Assembly (NCBI GenBank): GCA_050084515.1
Contig: CM114271.1
Span: 46,500,001 to 46,564,000 of the forward strand
Source of the DNA: Blasia pusilla
Lineage: Eukaryota; Marchantiophyta; Marchantiopsida; Blasiales
Length of the DNA: 64,000 bases
Direction: 5' to 3'
The notes under the pieces are model-generated. The model was not told where the DNA came from and searched no databases. It was given only the letters and a program-made list of their open reading frames with translations. Made by a program: the position numbers and the translations under genes. This document shows positions 1 through 15,015 of this stretch, in pieces. The first letter of the stretch is position 1. Every line of letters starts with the position of its first letter.

Positions 1-47
<47 letters not shown>
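1..47. repeat. (CT)n microsatellite at window edge
   Basis: Uninterrupted CT dinucleotide run that continues past the left edge. A second (CT)n tract lies at 4253-4345 and a GA tract at 46576-46641. Confidence 0.95.
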
Positions 48-49
<2 letters not shown>

Positions 50-906
50 GTCAAACCAAACCTATTTTACTAATGAGAGGTTTGGGTTACTTAGTATGTA
101 TAAGGCAAGAAGGATCATAGGTCTGCTACCTCATGCTAAGAGATTCAACAAAGACAGAATGAGTTCCAAAGCTCCCTCTCTTTAAACCTTAGAAGATCGA
201 GGATGGCCTATTGAGGCTTTGGGTAATTTAAGAGAGGAGGTTTCCCCTTCGTTTCGGCTCATTTGAAGCTATTTAGAAAAACTTTTTATTTTGGGTAAGT
301 TTCAATTAAAAGTATAGTTGAATTTCCAATTTGGGAAGTGGCCATTGACCCACTATAGTAGCTCACGAGCCAATGACATGACTAGTGAGTATAGGTTATC
401 ATGGAAAGATTTTGGATGAGGAAAGGGGGTATATTGTCGAAGCCTTCTACCATACTTGTCAATTTATCCTATAAGGTGTGATAGTTGTTGTGAGCAACGC
501 AACATACATGGCTATACCATATCGCTTCACAACATACATCATTATAATCAAATACAAAGATAAACACAAGAGATACCATAGTCACTCGTGGCATCTAAAC
601 ATCAAGACGATTGTGTACCAAAATATCTCCAATCACGCCACCCTCCCCCCCTCCCCTCCCCTCTAACTAGTGATTAGATTCCTCTAACTCCATATAGTCA
701 TCTATCCCTACCTCCTATGAAATACATCACTAAGAGCAAAAAGTTTGGATGCTCATTTAGCCCCATCGTTAGTCACCTTCTTGCTATCCACACCAGCGAC
801 GCAAGTCGAGATCTATCACTAACTAGTATGTACTCTATTTACATATGGGGCACATTCATCATCCTTGAGGAGCCCTAATGAGAGGTGGAGTCAAACATGC
901 TATGTG
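48..906. other. No recognised gene
   Basis: AT-rich sequence with only short open frames. A stretch near 395-440 resembles the flank of the repeat at about 2210-2260, so this is probably decayed retroelement sequence. I see no conserved domain. Confidence 0.5.
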
Positions 907-1190
907 TCACCCTTTTGAACATCCATCACACAGTAGCGTAGTGGTTGCATCGCGGGTAGATCCACAAAACATACAATATAAAACTGCAAGAGCTAATGCT
1001 ATGCTTAGATCAATTGTACCATCAATGTTTGGAAGGTTAGATCGTGCGCAATTTTGCACATTGTCCTTCCAAACCATGTCATCACGTCTCTCCAACAAGA
1101 GGATATCGGATGGCAACACCTCACACACTCTCAGGATGGTGCATCCTATTGTCACATCCAACGTTGTGAGTGCCCTCTACTACAAGTAGA
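907..1190 (-). pseudogene. Ty3/gypsy integrase-tail linker plus PHD-finger remnant
   Basis: The minus-strand reading contains a linker (ILRVCEVLPSDILLLERRDD, then MVWKDNVQNC) followed by a cysteine-rich segment with CMFCGS and LLCDGCSKG. This is the spacing of the first half of a C4HC3 PHD finger. The same linker and finger occur downstream of the integrase at 39.8-40.26 kb, so this is a fragment of the same retrotransposon family. Here the CDGC of the finger is preserved, whereas the 40-kb copy has lost that first Cys. The reading breaks after the second pair of ligands. The call rests on motif resemblance and on the match to the second copy. Confidence 0.6.
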
Positions 1191-1199
1191 CTTAGCTCC

Positions 1200-2395
1200 C
1201 TTTACCCTAAGAGAGGGAGCTTTGGAGTTCATTATCTCTTAGTTGAACCTCTTGGCAAGAGGCAGCGGAGTTATGGTCCTCCTTGCCTTGTGAGTAATCC
1301 AAACCTTTGATTAGGAGAGTAGATTCAATTTTACATGAGAGAGAGAGATGGAGTTTTTATGAGAGCTTTTGAGCAATCTTGATTTACAAAGAGAGAATAA
1401 GCCCAAAATCTCCCTCTCCTTAGATCTACCCCCTTCCTTCTCCCAAGCTCTTTACATAATAATATATGCTTGCAGGTCATCTCCTTGGCTCTTGATTTGT
1501 TGTAGAGGGTCAAGGGCCACTTCCCTAAGTAGAGAGTCAACTATACTCCTAATAGAAACTTACCTAAAATAGTAAGTTCATATATAGCTCCAAATGAGCC
1601 AAAACAAAGGTGAAACCTTATGCCTTAGTAGATCATCCTTGACCTCTTGAGGTTGTCCTCTAATCTCATTAAAGGAACTCTACCTCAACTGGTTGATCTA
1701 TCCTAAAAGATGTAATACTACTCGTCTTAAAATAGCAAGCCAAAACTAAGTAGAGAGAGGCAATTAAATGACTAAATTTGCCTTACTAGTTTGTTTGCCC
1801 TCAACATAAGATAGTTGCTCACCATTGGAAGCAAATCGAACGAATTTCATGGTATGAGTCCTAAAATGGAGTTATGCACATAGTCCTTCCAAACCATACT
1901 ATCATGCCCCTCTAACAAGAGAACTCCAAATGGAAAAAACTCGCATACACTCCGAATGGTGCTCCATTTTGTCATATTCAAAGCTATTGGCATCTATTTG
2001 CTACAGGTAGAGATACTCCCTCTGATGGAACCTTTCGATTTTTGGTTGATAAAGTCCTCCCCAAATTGTATCATACCTTAATCTTCGGAGAGGCCTTTGG
2101 TTGGTCTTAGGTAAGTAACATTTTGAGTATATGGTCACCTTTCTATTTTTTTTTAAGTGGCCCATAACCTCCGACATCATGTCAAGACCCAAGAAGGTGA
2201 CTTGGGAGCATAGGTTACCATGGAGAGAGCTTGGGGGAGGGGAGGGGTATACCTCAAGGAGAGAGAGCTTGAGAGCTCATTCTCTCTTTGTTGAACCTCT
2301 TGACACAAGGCAGCGGAGCTACGGTGCCTTGCCTTGTGAGTGTAACTCAAGCCTCTCATTAGGAGAGTGGGTTTGGTTTGACATTGAGAGAGACA
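1200..2395. repeat. Pair of direct repeats, probable LTR-derived
   Basis: About 140 bp at 1200-1340 recurs imperfectly at 2250-2395. Shared blocks include TTGAACCTCTTG, GGCAGCGGAG and CCTTGCCTTGTGAG. A related stretch in inverted orientation lies at about 1400-1480. The pair brackets the integrase-tail remnant at 1845-2192. They may be LTR pieces of a decayed element; I cannot define termini. Confidence 0.45.
1845..2192 (-). pseudogene. Ty3/gypsy integrase C-terminal tail remnant
   Basis: The minus-strand reading contains RYDTIWGGLYQPKIERFH followed by EYLYL. It parallels RYATIRGGGYHPGIRRFH and EYLYL at the end of the integrase at 39.83-39.91 kb. Downstream (to the left) a frame resembles the linker, including MVWKDYV. 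No PHD cysteines are visible in this piece. It is a separate copy from the fragment at 907-1190, because both contain the linker. Confidence 0.55.
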
Positions 2396-2399
2396 TGTG

Positions 2400-4350
<1,951 letters not shown>

Positions 4351-4370
4351 CTTGACCCTAAACCCTAAAA

Positions 4371-4654
4371 GGATCAAATATAAGATCAATTATCTTGAAA
4401 TAAAGAATTAACCAAAAAAATAAACACGTTAATATTCATCTCTTCTACCATGGATTATTTCCAAGGGGATTTGGGGGAGGGGTCATTTGAAGTGGATAGT
4501 CCTCCCCCATATGGAGGGGTCCGTCGGAGTCTATTTGAAGAATTTCTTATTTTTGGTTAATTCTTTATTTCAAGATAATTGATCTTATATTTGATCCTCC
4601 GATGGTGCCCCTTGGAAACCATCCATGGTAGAAGAGATGAATATTAATGTGTTG
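4371..4654. repeat. Interleaved inverted repeats (A-B-A'-B')
   Basis: A 43-bp block at 4371-4413 has an exact reverse complement at 4555-4597. A second block of about 40 bp at 4424-4463 has an imperfect reverse complement at 4613-4653. The order is A, B, A', B', so the two stems cannot nest as one simple foldback. The block starts right after the CT microsatellite and a telomere-like CCCTAAACCCTAA. Confidence 0.8.
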
Positions 4655-4723
4655 ACAACTGAGCTTTGTCTTCATGACATAGATAAGCAATCAATGAGAA
4701 AACTTGTGAAATGATAGTACGCT

Positions 4724-5050
4724 GTGAGACATGCGACTGATGGATTTATTCCTTTTGCAGTGGAAATATTCGGTCATTTACATGTGTCTTTTGATACTTT
4801 TATGAAAACATGTGCTCACCACTCCCTCGAGAATCATCACCTTGCCCCTTCCCGTAGTCCTTCTCTCTCGGTAGTTACTACTTATTTTCGGCAATGCATC
4901 TCAATGGCGTTACAACGTGCACAAGCTTTGGCATTGATACGTCGTGCGGAGGTGGTGGGGGGTCGCTCTCCTCTTCGTCCATTCACGTTTGACCAACCAC
5001 TCGTGTTCTTGTTAGATTTGTTTGAGGCTATCAATCGTGTAGCTCGTTGA
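4724..5050 (+). pseudogene. Probable C-terminal fragment of a LINE-type ORF2
   Basis: The 108-residue frame (MRHATDGFIPFAVEIFGHLH ... FRQCISMALQRAQALALIRR) resembles the tail I associate with plant non-LTR reverse-transcriptase polyproteins: a gly-x-PFAVE segment, a central CA-HH region and a closing YRQ-x-S-x-ALQRAQA block. The reverse-transcriptase domain itself is not visible upstream, so this would be a 5'-truncated copy. The identification is from memory of the motif and is tentative. It could also be a decayed host gene. Confidence 0.35.
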
Positions 5051-7652
5051 GCCGGTGTTCGTGTTGGATTGTTGCCATTTTCTTTTTGCATTCTTTTATG
5101 CATTTTTTACTCCTCTTTTGAGTTGTTATTACCTTTCTTTGTCCTCTTTTGAATTTTATTTTATGATAAAGTGGATATATACTCATAGTACGGAATGCAT
5201 TTGAAAGCCATAGTCGCCTAAACCTATGCCTTTCGCATACATCAGTGTAAACACATTCAAAGTCCCTAAAATAGAATGCACTAAACCAAACGAAAAGGCC
5301 AATGGAAAAGTAGTCCACCTATGTGGCTGGAAATAGGGAGTCGTAATAGAGGCCGTAAATGCCAGTCATCATAAAAAACCGATGGCTATTTTAGCACAAG
5401 AATGTTCGAAAACGCACCACGTCCAAATGTTGTCGACCGTGAACCAATGATCGGGGAGATCTGGGATTACGAGTAAACCTAGCCGGTAAAATTCGAGAAT
5501 TTTACCGACTGATTTTAAAATTGCTTATGAAAAACCAGTTGGATTCGAGCATGTCCTTTGTATTTAGTATCTGAAAACCGGTTCAAAAACCGGAATTACT
5601 GTTTCCGATAGGACATTCCCGGCGATGTACCGGGTCCCACGAAAAAACTCCCCGAACTCTGCCGTGAACGCATTACCTCCGAGAGTTCGAATGAGGGCGC
5701 TTCATTTGCTCATTCATTTGCTAAACCTTATCCTGACAGTTTGTTTCATGAAATGTCACATGTAAGAGCAGGTTCCGCCTCTTAAATTTTTTTCCCATGC
5801 CCCCTCTTTTGTATCGTGATGGGTTTCCCATCCTTTTTCTACATATACATATTTAATATTTGTTTTTCCCACAAGAGAATGTAAAGGCAAAGGGAATCGT
5901 CGAAAGCCAAAAGTGGGGTACGTTCGACAGATATGGATGCGACCGCCTCTCTAACCTCATGTCACCTACCCAACTTCACTTATTACGTTACGCGAAGAAC
6001 ATGTGCGGGGCGCTTGCGCACTATGATGAAGGCCGGCAGAGGATTAACTTTTGTGATAAAAGGAAATTGGCGCTCTGTTTTTGGGGCAGGCGCAGTAATG
6101 GCTCATTCATCTTCTGTTGTTGTTAAGCGAGGACTTTTAGAGCGTACCTGCGAGAGTCGAGGGAGGCGAGAATATGCTCCAGGTAATTAATGAAGCAACT
6201 TGGAAATTATTGATCGCTTTTGTTGTGCCTAGTTTCGGTAGGGGTCCACTGCACATAAATTGTCACTTTCGTTCGAAGGCCACCCACTTCCTCAGGGGCC
6301 TTACTCATGGACATGTCGACATTCGCATGCATGGCGACGTAGGGGAAATGGCGTGCTCGAGATTGTGAGGTACGGAAGAGCGCTTCTGCGCGAGGGATGT
6401 TGTGAAGATTGCAGTTCGTGCATGAGATGAATGTGACCGACATTCTGCCGGTTAAGTGTATGGCATTTCGCCAACGGTTTCTTCAAATGGTGGAAATATC
6501 TTTGCGTATTCTCTCTGCCACGTTCTCGGTATCTGGTCCTTCGGCGATTGTGTTCTGGATGAACGAAATACGGTACGTGAACGAAAGACCGTCAGGAATC
6601 ACGTGTTTTGGCGTTCGACAGTTTCCATCGCTTGGATTTTGGAACCGATAATAAAATGCGAGGGTGCTCTCCGGAGTCGCTCCGATCATCGACCCTCGAG
6701 CATGCTGTCAGTCATGGTCAACGTACGTGAGCGCGGCCGACTACCAGTAGAGACCGACCTGTGAACAAGAGTAATGTCCTCTCCACGAACGTCTCCAAGG
6801 AGGGAAACATCGTCGTGTGGCGTGCTGGTTTCAGACCTCACACAGTGCTGCGAGGAGATGGGAGTCAGGTGACATCGAAGAAATAGCTCGGATCTCGCAA
6901 ACGCAGTTGGGCGATGGCAGAGGGTTTCGACTGGCACAGCTGCGCGTCCCAAGTACTGTATCAATCGGACAGAAAGCGTTTAAAGACAGGCAGAGGCTCG
7001 AAGAATGTACATGAGGCGGTCATGCCTACTGTGAAGATCTCTGAAAGTTCCGACAGATTTTACTGGTTTCAACATAAGAGTATTAATTATTATTGTCTGC
7101 AGTCATGGGCATTGAGCACTGTCAACTTCGCACTGTATTCACCCGAGTTTTTGCAATATCGAGGAAGACCTAGCAAATAGGAAATAGCCAAGCAGCCTGA
7201 CTATCTGTAAGGTAGAAAGAACTGGTACTCGTGAGTTCTGGCGGTAAGGTCATATTGAATCGTCCACCATCCGAAACGGACCTCACCAGACATAAGTTTG
7301 CATCCTCCACCCATCCATCCACCCACAGAATTGGAACATTTGGTAGCTGGAATAAACACGACCTCCCATATCAAACTAGAAAACACCCTTGAGATTATCT
7401 TCAGGGTGGAGAGCTTTACACATCAGGCGACATAAAACCATGTCACGGTAGAAAAAACCGAGCCTCGCACCAGCCACAATGGTCTGTCACTGTAAGCGAA
7501 CTATTTTCCTATTCGCCATGTCAGTATAAGGACCCATGTCAGTGAAAGGAACAATGCCGCCTGCCCATACATTGTCCCTCGAGTGTCACAAATATCCAAT
7601 ATCACCTATGTCATTTGCATGATATAAAAACAAATGAGAATCCAGAATTTAA
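5051..7652. other. No recognised gene; right part likely EIN2 3' UTR
   Basis: Mixed-composition sequence with only short overlapping frames on both strands. The several hundred bases next to 7653 lie downstream of the EIN2 stop codon and probably include its 3' UTR. I cannot place the poly(A) site. Confidence 0.4.
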
Positions 7653-10600
7653 TCACGAACTGATGGAGGGTAACAGCACAGATGAGACACACACAGGTGC
7701 TGCAAAAAAGAGAGCAGGAGTAAACCCACTGGGACCCCTGCGTCGTCCACCACCACCACTACCACCACCACTAGGGCTTGAACCCGAGGGCTTCATTAGC
7801 TTCCGCTTATACCTCTTCAATGCTGAAGCCAAATTTTCCTTTCCTTTCGGAAAGGCTATGTCTCCAGCAGCGGTGCCTGTGCGCCCTTTCCGGGAGCTAA
7901 CAGCTCCTTCCACTTCTTTAATCCTCTCTAAAAATACTGCGGCACTTGTACCCTTCCCTTTCGTACTACTTGAGCTTCGGCCCCAGGGCCATGATGGTTG
8001 GTAGCTTGGAATGGCAGAGCTTGCCAAATCCCCACTGCTGTAGTCGCGCAAGCTTCCTTGTAAGCTCCCTTGTCTACACAGCGAACTTCTGCGCTTGATT
8101 CCATCAAGTAACATAGGATCATTTATACATCTACACAATGGGGGTACTGTCCGAGGCTTAGAAAATGCAGGCTCCAGAACACCCTGCAAGGATACATCAT
8201 ACAGTCAGAGAAACAATTCAGTCTAGCTAACTGATCTAGTACACATGAACACAAAGCCATAAACCTCAAACTAATAAGAGTTGGCAGGGGAACTTCTAAA
8301 TCTGCACAATAGAAAAATGAACTTAGTCAGACTTGTTCACAGGACCACACCTACTCATCTACACCAGACCTAGCATTTTCAGTAGGAATTGTACCACCAA
8401 CATGAACCAGGTTTGTAGGAGCCTGGTGGTGGAAGGGTCTTGGCGTGACTCATGCCATCACATCTTTGATCATTTCCCACCCAGAGTGGTTGAAGACCCT
8501 TGATGAATCAGATTTGTGACATATTGTGCCACTTAATCTTCAAAACTTACAGGAAACTTACTCAGACTGCTAAACCTATCACTGAAGACCAATTAGTGAA
8601 GCCAAATATAAATTCTTACCTGGAGTCTGTTCAACACATAGGTATACTTTCCCCATAGCTCCGGTCGACTTTCCATGTAAGACAGTTCCAGGACCCGATG
8701 TATACACCATACACCAAAGCTGATGAGTATCGACCTATCCCACACGCAATTGTCTCCACAATGAGGAGTAGGATTGCTAACTTTTGCTGTAGATAACAGG
8801 GATTCATTGCAGCTCCTCTGAGACCGACTGTGATTTTCCCACAGAGAGGGCTCAATACTACCATATAACCTGGATACATCATATTTCTCAGCCTCCATCG
8901 TAGTCCTCTGCATAGCAGCAGTTGCAGCAATAAGATCCTCATCTGCTCCATTGTCTGGTCGGAAAAGCCAGTCTGAACCTTCCAGCCGGAGAAGTTTCAC
9001 CAGGCAAGTGCGAAAGTTTTCAAGAATCTCCCGTTCAGACTCTACAGCCTTCATCAAAGAGCTACCTGAAACAGGTGGTGGCAGAGGTCGGGTATTGCTC
9101 CTCCTTCCAGGCAATGGAGATGCTACACCTATAGTATCTGTACTCCCAAAAAGTTGTTCGAAAGGCTGCCTTGACCATAAGGAGTGATTTTCAGGTCTTG
9201 GGGTGGAAGTCTGAATAGAAAACCCATCCTTGTGTGATTGAGAAGGAGAAAGCTCATCGAAAACTAATGGTGCCCTGTCTTTATCTCCTCCACGACCGAT
9301 CGGAGAATGTCCAAGAGAGACTGTGCGGCGGATATTACTACCCTGAGTGCTTCCTACTGGATTCATGTCTAGTTCTCCAGTAGCTCGATATACTAGAGGA
9401 TTCCACCTGCCGGTTTGGTAAACAAGTGGATCCCATTGAGAAGAGTCATAACTTGACGTTTCAGAAGGACCCAAATGTTTCTCTGTTTGTGATAACAGTC
9501 GATCAGAACCTTCAGTATCAACAGAAGTCCTGGCACTTGCTTTGATGCTTGACCACGGAGAAGTCAGTAACGGTTGAGCTGAAGTGTCATATGTATTTTG
9601 TCGTTCACCACGAAGTGACCGTGAATCAACTTCTAGATGACCTTGACCTGTAGCAGACTCTGATCCAAAGATCTTCATGTCCAGATGCAAAGGCCTTGCT
9701 TTGGTACCACCTGGAAAACCTGCTCTCCCAGAAAATGATGGGCTTCGATACCCATGAATTGTGGCTGGCTGGTAATCATACTCTTCATGATGGCTTGGGA
9801 AGCGCATGCTCGAGTATCGCCGTTCACCCTCATGACCTGAAATCCCGTACTCTGGCATCCGGGCTTGTGACATCTGAGATGAGGTGGATGCGGCTGCATG
9901 TGTCCACAACCGGCTGTATGCATCCGTACAGCCACTCTGGTCATTCAAATTATTAGGGGTTTTCCAGGACCACTTGGGCTGTATTTGTGGCTTTCGATCT
10001 TCAGTCCCTTCTTGGTAGCCTAACTTCTCCTGCTGGGCACCATCCAAATGCGAAATCGGAGCAGATGTGCCAAGGGATTTATATTGGATAGGCTTACCAT
10101 AGTAGTCAAATAGACTTCCCCAAAATTCTTCAAGAATAGAAGCAAATTGCCTGCGTGCAGCCCTTCCTAGCCCAGAGAGTCTAGAAAGGCTTCCACTCCC
10201 ACTTCCTCCTCCACTACCCTCACTAGTGTCACTTCTCACACTTCTTCCAGATTCAGGTCCTTCGTACTGAAAGATGTTGGAGCCACTATTGACGGTGGGT
10301 CCTACTGCATCTACAATCACGTCATCTTGTTCCAAGGTCTCCCAAGCATCCATTTCATCATCATCCTTCCCTAGCAATTCTGAATCTGCCTCTGCCTCTG
10401 CTTCAGTTAGGGCAATGGCTTCCCTATCTTCAGCTGTTCGTACTTCCTCCACAATGACTGGCTTGATGATATCCAATTGATTTGCTTCAGACTTTTGTGG
10501 GGAGGAAGCACATGGAGATCCAATAATAGAAGAGCTTGTAGAAGACAAGGGATCAAGCAGCGAAAGGTCATCGCAGCTACCAACAGAATATACTTTCAGG

Positions 10601-13600
10601 GCCTCCTCATTTTTTGAAGGTTCAGCTGAAGCTTCTTGATCCCCTTCAGTCAAATCTGGGCTCTCCGCATATTGGGTACTAGCAACCAGAGATGATTCAA
10701 CCACCACAGTTTCCTGATCATCTTTGCTATAAAAGACACTTTCCACAACAGAGGAATGGTCAAAAAAGCTAGATGAGGTTGCGACGTCCAGATGACCATA
10801 ATCTTCTTGTTCTCTCCTCTCATAAGCTTCAATCCAGAGAGCCCCTGCTGCACAGTGGCTGTCCATTTTCAGAGGACTAAATATCAACCAAATCAGGAAA
10901 CCAAGTGTCACAGCCAATGAGAGAGATATGGTGGCAAAGACCATACTTGGCACTGATTCTCCTCCAATAGCCAGAACCCACTCAAAGCCAGGCACGTACT
11001 CCAGTGCACCAAAGCCAGCACCACCCTCTTCACTTTCTCCAAATACTAAATCAAAGATGAGCCATATGTTAATGCCACCTATCAAAGTAATGGACAACCA
11101 TGCCAAGGTTTCCGAAAACAAAGAGTTTTTGTGGGAACCCATGATCCTCTCACAAGAGGTAATTTTGATCAGAGGAATAACAGTGAAGGGAAGCTGAAGG
11201 GCCAGTATCACTTGGGAGAAGACCAGCATTCGATAGGTGCCTTCGTGACCGTATCTCCACACACATATGGCTGCAGGAAATATTGCTATTGCACGAATTG
11301 TGAGCCGGTGTAGCCAAGGGTGAACTTTATATTGTAGAAACGTCTCTGACACTAGCTGCCCAGCCGTACTTCCTGTGAGAGTAGACAGCTGACCTGCAAC
11401 TAGCAATGCTAGACCAAATGCCGCAGGGGAGATTGAATTGTTCAAAATCTGCATCCAGACAAGAGATTTCTCAAAATTCTTGCAGCACCTCCAGTGGCAA
11501 GATTGTATGACAGGTAGGGTCAAAGACAAAATATCACCAATTCGTAAAAAGGAACAACGCACAATAAACCTAAGCACCTAATCCACCACATCCTACATCT
11601 TTACCACTTCATCTAGGTAACCAGGTAAAACTTCATTTTCCATCGGGAGCCTGATCACTTCCATTCACAGTAATACATGCAGTCACAAGACTAAAATATA
11701 TGACTCGCCATGAGAATAAAAGAATTCTCCATAGCTCCTATACTATGAATCACTCCTTTGCTCTACAATGCCCTCATCCAAAGAACCCTAAACAACTACT
11801 CCATAAACCTATCACATGGACAGGTAGTTATGACCCTTCCTCATTCTGACTCATACCACACTGCCAGAAAATATCATGGCTATTTGTCCGCTAGTTTGAG
11901 AACATGGCTTCCAAGTTTCTAAAAAGGAGTCTATTCTTTTATTCAAGTGACTCGTTTCAGGGTCCAATGTCTTAGTTGTCCAAGAACATACATCAGAGCA
12001 GCCAATTAGTGACGAGCATGTGTGAGTTGAGAAGTGCAAGTTCAAACTCCAAAAACTTGAACTGAAGGATTGCCTGCATGTAAGCAAAAAAAGTAAATAT
12101 ATAAAGAAAATCAATCTACCTGCTCTATGAGAGCCTGTGCATCTTCGAGTGTGAGGACAACAAGGCCGGCGTTGTGAAAAGTAGTGACAGCCACAATCAG
12201 AACAGTCAAGTTCACCACGAGCACGGCACTGAAGGCAGATAAGGTGTCCAACAAATTGTAGTGGCACAGCATATCCACTGATTGATTACCTGCCTTTGAT
12301 TGTCCCTGCTTCAAAGCAAAGAGGCACATCACAATCAAGTCTTAACCCCCTATGTGGCCTATTTCCATGGACTCACTGGCATGCACCCGGGGCATGCAAC
12401 ACATAAACCATCAAGACAAATCTTATTTGACAAGTGCTAACCCAAACAATGACAGGCCTGCAGTGCTCAATCGGAGTTACAAAATAAGGATTGACCAAAT
12501 TTTACATTCCAATCCGAATGCTTAGGCTCACTCTTACAAATTAAAATAGTAAAAATCTTTTTGACCAAACAGGGAACTTACACTCCACTGTTTCTACAAT
12601 GCAATTACCTACTGATAAAATCCAGCATGCTCTTGTGTGATCCTTGAGAGATCTCAATCCACAGCAGCTGTACGGGGAATTCACTATGTATTTGTTCCAG
12701 AGGAGTCCTGAATCTCAACACAGATCCCTATCAGCAGATCATTTCTCAACACCCTTACCCATTAGCAGAACGGCTGACTCTAATTATAAAGAACATCACA
12801 GAGATATTAGATTACATACTTGAACCAGAGAGGAATGCAGGTAGAAGTTGTGAGGCATCACGTTGGCGCCCAGCAAACTGATTGCCGTGTACAAAGTGTC
12901 GTGTCTAAGCTTTGGCCACATGCCCACGACCATTGCCAGTGGTGGTGGACTAGTAAGTATACTGTCCAGAAGAAAGCACAGCAATACCATTCCCACCACG
13001 AAAATAGTGATCACTTCGGCCTTTCTTATTTCCTGGGAAAAGGCCCGCACAACCAAATCAGCTCACCCAGCCCACTCAGACCTGCTCTCTATGGGAGACC
13101 GGGCAAACAAACTACATCGCCATGTGCTCTAAATTGAATATGAATCAGGGTCGGTAACACTTACCATCAGAGGTAAAATGACAAGAAATACCACTGAATC
13201 AACAACCATCAGGAAAAGACTGGGAAGAATTGGCATCCGAAGTACAACATTCAACCCTATAGCTGTTCCCAACACCTGCAAAACCTCCAACAGAGCATAA
13301 AAAATCTGTCATTCCATGCACTGGACAATCCACAACATTACCAAACACTTCTCACAGTCCAGTCACGTGATAACATTGCTTTCAATAAATTCAATTAAAC
13401 TAGACTCTTGAAATGAAACACACCCCCATCTGTTTTGGCATAAATATCTTGCTCTATGGTGACAATCTCTGTAGGATATTTGTGAGCTGTCATTATCTAT
13501 GTGGGGTGCTCCCTTCAAATCCATCATTCCTAGAACTGGCCATGTGGACTCAGTTACTACAATTGCATGAAGTGTGATGGATGTGAAGTCACACTTATTT

Positions 13601-15015
13601 GAGCCTCTGAGGTTTAAAGTATACATATTTATCTCTCATCATCAAGGGGAAAGCCAGTGCAGTCTTCACGAAACAAACCATTGTCAGGTCTAGGGTTATG
13701 ATGGAGATCTCGCAGAAAAACCAAAGCAGTGCACAGACTGCCCAAGGATACTCCTCTCGACAAACCTGCGCACAAAGAGAAAGAGATTCAGCGCACAAAG
13801 ATGAAGGAGCTAGAAATGGACATACAAAGTTTACAGACATGGGACGATTGACCAAACATTGCAATGTCTGGTAGTACAGCAATCTGATTAGCCCTCACTC
13901 CCTGCAAGTAAGGACTACTTGGGACGGCCACATCTTCTATTCAGTCTGATTGGATTTCATCCACATGTTCACGTAACTCCCAAAACAAGTGCCTTAGATT
14001 GCAAACAAGGATTTCAGTCTGACAGAAGGGAATCGTCCCTACTAGGATATCCAGTCATGACATCCAGGTGCTACCCATAACTGAGATACGTGTAACAGAT
14101 ACTGAAATGGAAATACCATAACCGATGGACAAGCTGTATATTCTTTGTAAAAATAGGGCACAATAACATCCATGACATCCATTGGGATCGTACGGATTTA
14201 GGGAAAATATCTGAAGAATCACACTAGTCCAAGTCATTATCGTTACTTTAATCACTGGAACTCAACATTTTCTACTAGAAAAAATCTTGGCAATTTCAGA
14301 CACATTCAAGGAGAAAAACCAGTTTCCAATCAAACATGTAGAAAAACATGGAGAGCTTTCCAGAACTCAACATGAAAAAAGGACCTACGATCAAAAAAAT
14401 CAGTTGATCATACAAAATACAGTAAAGTTCGCCAGTGCCGTAGGTTCAATCCTTCAAACACACGTTTGCTCGAAAGATCAATTGGTGTTTTTCACTAAAA
14501 TGTTAGAATCAGACATGCCACTGTGCTGCCTTTAATCAGACATTCTCGCCCTAAAAATGCAGACGTGGAACACAGGACTAGTAACTGCAGAACCTCTCCT
14601 CCCCATCGCTAATTGAGTCTCAAGAGGAACAATGTAATGGCATGTAGGGAGTTAAAAGAAGATAGATGGCTTGAAAGACGGCTATCGCACCTAGCAATAT
14701 GATTGTGGCACGGGAGAACATGACACTGGGTGCATTCGAACCCGTAACAAAAGTAAGTTACGCCCAAACCATCTGAGCCACCTTGAAAGGAAGAATAAAA
14801 GACTCTACCTGGGCCAGATGTTTCTCTGTAGTCACTCCAAGTCGAGCTGACAAGGTTTGGAAAAGAATTGCGACCAGGTTTGAAAGAACCACCACCCACA
14901 TCAACTCATAGCCGAAACGTGAACCTCCTTCTATGACAGTGGCCCAATTCCCGGGGTCCATAAACCCTACGGCTACCAGGAATGCTGGGCCGATGAAAGG
15001 TAGTAACGTCCCCAT
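7653..15015 (-). CDS. EIN2: EIN2-type ethylene signalling protein
   Basis: Seven coding exons on the minus strand: 15015-14809, 13765-13679, 13275-13165, 13032-12820, 12305-12120, 11448-8620 and 8183-7653. All introns are GT/AG and phase 0, giving about 1387 aa (Arabidopsis EIN2 is 1294). Exons 1-6 begin with an NRAMP-like multi-membrane domain containing DPGNW in the first helix and MPHNFYLHS near residue 190. A long hydrophilic region follows, then the conserved C-end: [47 protein letters not shown]-like text, [12 protein letters not shown] and the nuclear-localisation-like LKRYKRKL. In known EIN2, an ER-resident protein, dephosphorylated C-end is released to repress EBF mRNA translation and to act in the nucleus. 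The start is the ATG just before the first NRAMP helix; a further upstream non-coding exon is possible. A Gly/Arg-rich tail extends past the NLS. The frame is intact. Confidence 0.95.

Noticed and set aside
878-1189. Plus-strand 103-codon frame
   Set aside because: Antisense shadow of the integrase-linker/PHD remnant on the minus strand.
7653-15015. Annotation as an NRAMP metal transporter only
   Set aside because: The long C-terminal region has all EIN2 hallmarks including the NLS-like KRYKRKL and [12 protein letters not shown], so EIN2 is the better name despite the intact metal motif.
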